Assembly: GCA_018715585.1 (NCBI GenBank)
Contig: DVLH01000222.1
Span: forward strand, 1-9,994
Origin: Candidatus Aphodomonas merdavium
GTDB taxonomy: Bacteria; Bacillota; Clostridia; Christensenellales; Aristaeellaceae
Direction of reading: 5' to 3'
Length of the DNA: 9,994 bases
Shown here: positions 5,184 to 9,994 of the stretch, one piece after another
Layout of the letters: each line of letters starts with the position of its first letter
Numbering within the stretch: the stretch's first letter is position 1
Program-made: the position numbers and the translations under genes
The notes under the pieces: model-generated
Database searches by the model: none
What the model was told of the DNA's origin: nothing
Seen by the model: only the letters and a program-made list of their open reading frames with translations

Positions 5184-6692
5184 ATGCGGTTTTTCCGGAA
5201 AACGCCCCCCGCGCCGCTGCGCGCGGGTACGCTAATGCATCTCTCCTCGCTGCCGTCTGCGGGCGGTGTGGGCACGATGGGTGAAGCGGCGTATCGTTTT
5301 GTGGACTTCCTGGCTGCGAGCGGGTTGACCGTTTGGCAGATGCTTCCCGTAGGGCCTGCGGGCTATGGGGAATCGCCGTATCAAAGCTTTTCCGCTTTTG
5401 CGGGGGATGCGCTGCTGATCGACCTGCCGGACCTTGTTGCCCGGGGGCTGCTGCGCGCCCAGGACGTGCCGGAGGGCGGCGCTATGGAGCGGGATGCGCT
5501 GCGGCGCGCGAAGGACGCGGCGCTGCGCGCATCATGGCGCTATTCGCACGAAAAAGTGCATGCGCAGGTGCGTGCCTATGCTCGGCGCCATGCGTGGCTG
5601 AATGATTGGGCGCTCTTTGCGGCGCTGAAGGCGCGCTATGGCGGCATAGCCTGGCAGGAGTGGCCGGAGGAGGCGCTTGTGCGGCGCGACCGGCGGGCGC
5701 TTGCGGCAGCAAAAAAGGACATGAAGGACGAGACGGACTATTACCGCTATGTCCAGTGGCTTTTTTCACTGCAATGGGAAAAGCTGCGCGCATACGCCCA
5801 TGCGCACGGCGTGCTGCTCTTTGGCGATATGCCCATCTATGCTTCGGCGGACTCTGCGGATTGCTGGGCGAACAGAAGCATTTTTCAGCTCGATGGGGAC
5901 GGCCGGCCGACGCATGTGGCGGGCGTGCCGCCGGATTATTTCAGCGAGGATGGCCAGCGCTGGGGTAACCCGCTATATAATTGGAAAGAGCTGAAAAGGA
6001 CGCGCTATGGCTGGTGGGTCGCGCGCATGCGCGCCATGGCAGAGCGCTTTGACTGGACGCGGATTGACCATTTCATTGGCTTTGCGAACTATTACGCCAT
6101 CCCGGCTGCCTCGCCGACGGCACGCGTGGGGGAGTGGCGGATAGGACCGGGAAGGCCGCTGTTCCGGCGCATCGAGCGGGCGGTGCCGGGGCTTTCCATC
6201 ATTGCCGAGGATTTGGGCGAGGTGGGACCGCGCGTGCAGGAGCTGCTGCGGGCGTGCGGTTATCCGGGCATGCGCGTGATGCAGTTCGGCTATGATGGGG
6301 GCGAAGATAACCCGCACCTGCCGGAAAACTATATTCGCAATTGCGTTGCCTATACGGGAACGCATGACAACGACACGCTGCGCGGTTACCTGGCCACAGC
6401 CGGGGAAACCACGCTTTCAAATCTTCGCGCGCATTTTCCTGGCGCGCAGGATCTTGCCGGCGCGATGCTGGAAGCGCTGTTTCAAAGCAAGGCGGGAACA
6501 GTGATCGCACCGATGCAGGATTTCCTTGGGTTAGGCGGGGAAGCCCGCATGAACGTGCCCGGCACGGTGGGAGGTGCGAACTGGCTCTGGCGCATGGCGC
6601 CGGATGCGCCGCTTGCGGCGCTTGTGCCGCGCATACGCGCCCTTTGTTGCCAAAGTGGGCGAACGGTGGAAAGATCGGAGGAGAAAAAATGA
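5184..6692 (+). CDS. malQ: 4-alpha-glucanotransferase (amylomaltase, GH77)
   Basis: A cytosolic enzyme that transfers alpha-1,4-glucan segments between maltodextrins, releasing glucose and making longer chains for phosphorylase. It has 502 residues, the normal size for the short bacterial amylomaltase type. Conserved blocks appear in order: GTLMHLSSLPS near 15-25, LPVGPAGYGESPYQSFSAFAG (54-74), FGDMPIYASADSADCWAN (213-230), VAGVPPDYFS (245-254), the nucleophile Asp295 in RIDHFIGF, the acid/base Glu342 in AEDLGEVG and Asp395 in THDNDTLRGY. MNVPGTVGGANWLWR (456-470) matches the C-terminal signature, apparently with one extra residue before Asn-Trp. ATG 5184 is chosen over an in-frame GTG at 5148 because AAGGAGG (5171-5177) lies six bases before it and the GTG version has no site. 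The stop overlaps the glgP start, so the two are translated together. Confidence 0.96.
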   Translation: MRFFRKTPPAPLRAGTLMHLSSLPSAGGVGTMGEAAYRFVDFLAASGLTVWQMLPVGPAGYGESPYQSFSAFAGDALLIDLPDLVARGLLRAQDVPEGGAMERDALRRAKDAALRASWRYSHEKVHAQVRAYARRHAWLNDWALFAALKARYGGIAWQEWPEEALVRRDRRALAAAKKDMKDETDYYRYVQWLFSLQWEKLRAYAHAHGVLLFGDMPIYASADSADCWANRSIFQLDGDGRPTHVAGVPPDYFSEDGQRWGNPLYNWKELKRTRYGWWVARMRAMAERFDWTRIDHFIGFANYYAIPAASPTARVGEWRIGPGRPLFRRIERAVPGLSIIAEDLGEVGPRVQELLRACGYPGMRVMQFGYDGGEDNPHLPENYIRNCVAYTGTHDNDTLRGYLATAGETTLSNLRAHFPGAQDLAGAMLEALFQSKAGTVIAPMQDFLGLGGEARMNVPGTVGGANWLWRMAPDAPLAALVPRIRALCCQSGRTVERSEEKK

Positions 6693-9013
6693 CGAGCACA
6701 AACGAATTGCTGCAAAGAGCGGAACGGTTCCTGCTGACGGCGCACCACACGACGCTCCTGCAGGCGCAGGAGGGACAGCTGGAAGAGGCGATTGCCCGTG
6801 CGGTGATGGAGGAAATTGCGCCACTATGGACGCAGACGCAACTGCTGCGCCCGACGGGCCGCCGTGCCTATTACCTCTCTGCGGAGTATCTGACAGGCCG
6901 CCTGTTGGAAAACAGCCTCTTTTCGCTCGGTGTGCTGGATGAGATGCGGGAGCTGCTGCGATTGCGCGGCGTACCGGAAGAACGCCTGGCGTTGGAAGAT
7001 CGGGAGGAACCGGCGCTTGGCAACGGCGGCCTGGGCCGTCTGGCCGCTTGCTATTTGGACAGCGCGGCTACGCTGGGCATCCCGCTGGATGGATACGGCC
7101 TGCGCTACCGCTATGGCCTTTTCCGCCAGAAGATTGATGCGAAAGGCCAACAGGAAATCCCGGACGATTGGACCCGCTGGGGCGATCCCTGGAGCCTGCG
7201 CCGCGACGAGCTGGCCGTCACCGTGCCCCTGCATGGCGGTGAAATTGTCGCCGTGCCCTATGATATGCCGGTGATTGGTTATCGCAGCGAGCGCATAGCA
7301 ACGCTGCGCCTGTGGCAGTGCGAAAGCGCGCAGGGAATCGATTTGGACGCTTTCCACCGGCAGCTGTATACAAAGGCGGCCGCCGCGCGCCAGCGCGCCG
7401 AGACCATCACTTCCGTGCTCTATCCCAACGACTCCGAGTTTGCCGGGCAAAAGCTGCGCGTCATGCAGGAATACGTGCTTTGCAGCGCGTCGCTGCAGGA
7501 TATGCTGCGAACGTTTGAAAGCGCGTATGGGCCGCAGTGGCAGCGCTTTGCTCAGCTGCACGCCGTGCAGCTCAACGACACCCACCCGGCCATGGCAATT
7601 CCGGAGCTGATCCGCCTTTTGCAGGCGCGGGGCGTTGCCTTTGACGAGGCGCTCTCCATCGCCGGGGAGACGCTGTGCTATACGAACCATACGATCATGC
7701 CGGAGGCGTTGGAAAGCTGGCCGCTTCGCACGCTGCGTGCCGTTTCGCCGGAAATCCTCAAGATCATCGTCGCGCTGGACGCGCGCTGCCGTGCGGAGAC
7801 GGGCCTGTGCCTGATTGCGGACGGAAGGGCGCATATGGCGCGGCTGTGCTGCTATGTTTGCCGGTGCGTCAACGGCGTTGCACAGCTGCATACGCAGCTG
7901 CTCAAGCAAAGCGTGTTGGCCGACTGGAACGAGCGCTTCCCCGGCCGCATTCAAAACGTTACCAACGGCATCACGCAGCGCCGTTGGCTTGGCCTGTGCA
8001 ATCCCGGGCTGAGCGGGCTGATTGCCAGCCGCATCGGCGATGGGTTCCTGCGCGATTTGCCGCAGCTTTCCCGCCTGGAGGGCGAAATCGACGATGCGCT
8101 CGTGCGCGATTTCCGCGCCGTCAAGCGCGAGAACCGCGCGCGCCTTTACACCTACCTGGAGAGGACGGCGGGCCTGAAAATCCCCGCGGATTTCATGCTG
8201 GACGCGCAGGTCAAACGCCTGCACGAATACAAGCGCCAGCTGCTTAATGCACTATGTTTGTGGGACTTCTATCTCTCGCTGCGCGATGGAGAGCTGGCGG
8301 ATTTTACGCCGCAAGCGGTGCTTTTTGCCGCAAAGGCGTATCCTACCTATGCGCGGGCAAAGGCAATCATCCGCCTTATTTGCCAGATGGCGGAGCGGAT
8401 CAACGCCGATAGCCGCACGAACAACCGCCTGCTTGCCGTCTTTGCCGAGAACTACAACTGTTCCCTGGCGGAGAAGATCATCCCCGCCACGGACCTTTCC
8501 GAGCAGATCTCCACGGCGGGGCTGGAGGCCAGCGGCACGGGCAACATGAAGATGATGCTCTCCGGCGCGCTGACGCTTGGCACGCGCGACGGCGCCAACA
8601 TCGAGATTTTTGCCGAGGCGGGGGAAGAAAACAACTATCCCTTCGGCGCCAGCGTGGAGGACATCGCTGCCGTGCGCGAGGGATACAACCCGCGCGCGCT
8701 TTATGAGAGTGACCCACATCTGCGCCGCGCCGTGGACGCGCTGGCCGACGGCACGTTCCCGGATGAGGACGGCGCATTTAAAGATCTCAAAGCCTCGCTG
8801 CTGGATGGCAGCGCTTGGCAGCGGCCGGACCCGTATTATGTTCTGCTCGATTTCGCCGCCTATCGCAGCGCGCGGCTGGCGGCCAACCGGGAGTTCGGCG
8901 CGGAACCGGACGCTTATGCGCGCAAAGGGCTTTTGAACATTGCGCGCAGCGGTAAGTTTACCTCTGACCGCTCAATCCTCGATTACGCCAAAAATATTTG
9001 GAAAATACGATAA
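6689..9013 (+). CDS. glgP: Glycogen/maltodextrin phosphorylase (GT35)
   Basis: A pyridoxal-phosphate enzyme that removes glucose from the non-reducing end of alpha-1,4-glucans as glucose 1-phosphate. It has 774 residues, slightly short of the usual 790-830, but all core blocks are present: YLSAEYLTGRLLENSLFSLG (62-81), LGNGGLGRLAACYLDS (110-125), YRYGLFRQ (140-147), TNHTIMPEALESWP from 332, NVTNG (423-427), QVKRLHEYKRQLLN, ENYNCSLAEKIIPATDLSEQ, and EASGTGNMK with the cofactor lysine at 621. GGAGGAG (6677-6683) precedes ATG 6689 by five bases, inside the end of malQ. The ATGA overlap (6689-6692) points to translational coupling. MalQ and GlgP together degrade stored glycogen or imported maltodextrin. 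No glgA, glgB, glgC or debranching gene is in the window. Glycogen versus maltodextrin preference cannot be decided here. No strong terminator follows: the only hairpin (9007-9021) is AT-rich and lacks a T run. Confidence 0.96.
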   Translation: MTSTNELLQRAERFLLTAHHTTLLQAQEGQLEEAIARAVMEEIAPLWTQTQLLRPTGRRAYYLSAEYLTGRLLENSLFSLGVLDEMRELLRLRGVPEERLALEDREEPALGNGGLGRLAACYLDSAATLGIPLDGYGLRYRYGLFRQKIDAKGQQEIPDDWTRWGDPWSLRRDELAVTVPLHGGEIVAVPYDMPVIGYRSERIATLRLWQCESAQGIDLDAFHRQLYTKAAAARQRAETITSVLYPNDSEFAGQKLRVMQEYVLCSASLQDMLRTFESAYGPQWQRFAQLHAVQLNDTHPAMAIPELIRLLQARGVAFDEALSIAGETLCYTNHTIMPEALESWPLRTLRAVSPEILKIIVALDARCRAETGLCLIADGRAHMARLCCYVCRCVNGVAQLHTQLLKQSVLADWNERFPGRIQNVTNGITQRRWLGLCNPGLSGLIASRIGDGFLRDLPQLSRLEGEIDDALVRDFRAVKRENRARLYTYLERTAGLKIPADFMLDAQVKRLHEYKRQLLNALCLWDFYLSLRDGELADFTPQAVLFAAKAYPTYARAKAIIRLICQMAERINADSRTNNRLLAVFAENYNCSLAEKIIPATDLSEQISTAGLEASGTGNMKMMLSGALTLGTRDGANIEIFAEAGEENNYPFGASVEDIAAVREGYNPRALYESDPHLRRAVDALADGTFPDEDGAFKDLKASLLDGSAWQRPDPYYVLLDFAAYRSARLAANREFGAEPDAYARKGLLNIARSGKFTSDRSILDYAKNIWKIR

Positions 9014-9020
9014 TTTATCG

Positions 9021-9049
9021 TTGATCTTTACCAAATGGAATGGTATAAT
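9021..9049 (+). promoter_or_regulatory. Strong extended -10 promoter of the flavoprotein reductase gene
   Basis: TTGATC (-35, 9021-9026) and TATAAT (-10, 9044-9049) are separated by 17 bases, with TGG directly before the -10 box (extended -10). The start is predicted near 9056, giving a 40-base leader with AAAGGAGG (9081-9088). It begins eight bases after the glgP stop codon, so the reductase has its own transcription. Confidence 0.75.
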
Positions 9050-9095
9050 CCTCCTGGCTATGCATTGTTACTTTTAAAACAAAGGAGGCTGTCTT

Positions 9096-9994
9096 ATGTT
9101 CAAACGCATTGCCGCAATTCTTATCGCTTGCCTGATGCTTTCGGCGGTTGCCTTGGGAGAGGCTGCTCCCGCCGGCGTCACCGGCGATTTCACCGGCGTT
9201 GCGAAAGGGCTGGGAGGCGACGTTACCGTCACGCTCACCCTGGAGGATGGGGTCATTGTCGCCTGCCAGGCGGAAGGCCCGAACGAAACGCCCGGCATCG
9301 GCGACAAGGCGCTGGAAGCATTGCCGCCGCAAATCGCGCAGTATAACACGCTGGCCGTGGACGTCGTCACCGGTGCAACCGTTACTTCGGATGCTATCCT
9401 GGCTGCTGCTGCCGCTGCCCTGACGGCTGCGGGGTTGGATCCGGCTGACTACGCCGAGCCCATCGCCGCCAGCGAGGAAGAGGCGGAGGATGCAACCTAT
9501 GCGTGCGACGTGGTCATCGTCGGCGCGGGCGGCGCGGGCATGACGGCCGCCATCACCGCTGCCGAAGCCGGCAAGAACGTCATCCTCGTAGAAGGCCAGG
9601 CCATGGCCGGCGGCAACTCCGTGCGCGCCACCGGCGGCATGAACGCCGCGAAAACCGCGCTGCAGGATGAAAACACGTTTGGCGAGAGCGCAGGCGTGGA
9701 AAAGACGCTCGCTTCCGCCGCTTCCGATTACGCCGATAGCGAAACCATCACCGCCCTGGCCGCCACGGTTGCCGAGCAGTGGGCTGCTTATCAGGAAAAC
9801 CCCGAGGGCTATTTCGACTCTGTGGAGCTCATGGAGCTGGATACGCAGATCGGCGGCAAGGACGTCAATGATCCTGAGCTGGTCAAAACGCTGTGCGAAA
9901 ACAGCGCCGCCTCTATCGAATGGCTCAGCGGCATCGGCGCAGAGCTGACGAGCGTCGGCAGCTTCGGCGGCGCGTCCGTCAAGCGCATCCATCG
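9096..9994 (+). CDS. Secreted FMN/FAD flavoprotein reductase, fumarate reductase-like (3' end outside window)
   Basis: The first 299 residues of an exported flavoprotein of the fumarate/urocanate reductase superfamily, which passes electrons to a small organic acceptor outside the cell. Residues 1 to about 22 are a signal peptide (MFKR plus a hydrophobic core); LIAC at 9-12 resembles a lipobox but lies very early. Residues about 28-113 form an FMN-binding domain ending in D-V-V-T-G-A-T (89-95), the ApbE flavinylation motif, with FMN expected on Thr95. An acidic linker (about 119-133) follows. The FAD domain starts with CDVVIVGAGGAGMTAA (137-152; G143, G145, G148), Glu166 for the ribose, and GGNSVRATGGMNAA (172-185), as in flavocytochrome c. 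The catalytic residues and substrate loop lie beyond the window, so fumarate, urocanate or another enoate cannot be chosen. AAAGGAGG is seven bases before the ATG. No haem-binding CxxCH motif is visible. Confidence 0.9.
   Translation, partial: MFKRIAAILIACLMLSAVALGEAAPAGVTGDFTGVAKGLGGDVTVTLTLEDGVIVACQAEGPNETPGIGDKALEALPPQIAQYNTLAVDVVTGATVTSDAILAAAAAALTAAGLDPADYAEPIAASEEEAEDATYACDVVIVGAGGAGMTAAITAAEAGKNVILVEGQAMAGGNSVRATGGMNAAKTALQDENTFGESAGVEKTLASAASDYADSETITALAATVAEQWAAYQENPEGYFDSVELMELDTQIGGKDVNDPELVKTLCENSAASIEWLSGIGAELTSVGSFGGASVKRIH

Noticed and set aside
6824..8224. 466-codon minus-strand frame opposite glgP
   Set aside because: It is a shadow of the high-G+C glgP coding sequence, whose plus-strand product matches its family throughout.
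9007..9021. Inverted repeat ACGATA-ATT-TATCGT at the end of glgP as a terminator
   Set aside because: The stem is only six AT-rich pairs with a three-base loop, overlaps the stop codon and has no T run after it.
9015..9992. 325-codon minus-strand frame opposite the flavoprotein reductase
   Set aside because: The plus-strand frame has a promoter, ribosome site, signal peptide and recognised FMN and FAD motifs; the minus frame has none.

Overview
The window looks like a piece of chromosome from an anaerobic, probably gut-type Clostridia-class Firmicute. This rests on strong AGGAGG-type ribosome binding sites, sigma-A-like promoters with TATAAT -10 boxes, a TAXI-type TRAP receptor, a LarA-like nickel-pincer enzyme, and a secreted FMN/FAD reductase of the kind common in anaerobic Firmicutes. 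The taxon is inferred from gene content; no rRNA or other marker gene is present.

Left half (1-4430): a divergent catabolic-looking locus. On the minus strand, in transcription order, lie an APC-family permease (3511-2090), a LarA/DUF2088-type nickel-pincer isomerase (1923-652) and the start of a TAXI-family TRAP receptor (585 to beyond position 1). Divergent to them on the plus strand is a GntR-family FCD-domain regulator (3780-4427) that ends in a clear intrinsic terminator. The permease-regulator spacer carries two near-identical composite operators made of TTGT-NN-ACAA boxes set 12 bp apart. They bracket a good permease promoter. A related pair of boxes with the same 12-bp phase lies upstream of the isomerase gene. 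This points to one regulon for uptake and isomerisation of a small organic acid, possibly a 2-hydroxy acid, whose identity the sequence does not reveal.

Middle (4483-5183): about 700 bases without a convincing gene. The plus strand is purine-rich. There is one weak small-ORF candidate behind a good ribosome binding site, then two adjoining inverted repeats and a -10 box that probably serves malQ.

Right half (5184-9994, visibly richer in G+C than the left): malQ (4-alpha-glucanotransferase) and glgP (glycogen/maltodextrin phosphorylase) overlap by four bases and form an alpha-glucan degradation unit. MalQ disproportionates short maltodextrins into chains that GlgP phosphorolyses to glucose 1-phosphate. 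After glgP, with its own strong promoter, begins a secreted flavoprotein reductase with an FMN-binding domain followed by a fumarate-reductase-type FAD domain. It runs off the right edge, and its electron acceptor cannot be read from the part present.
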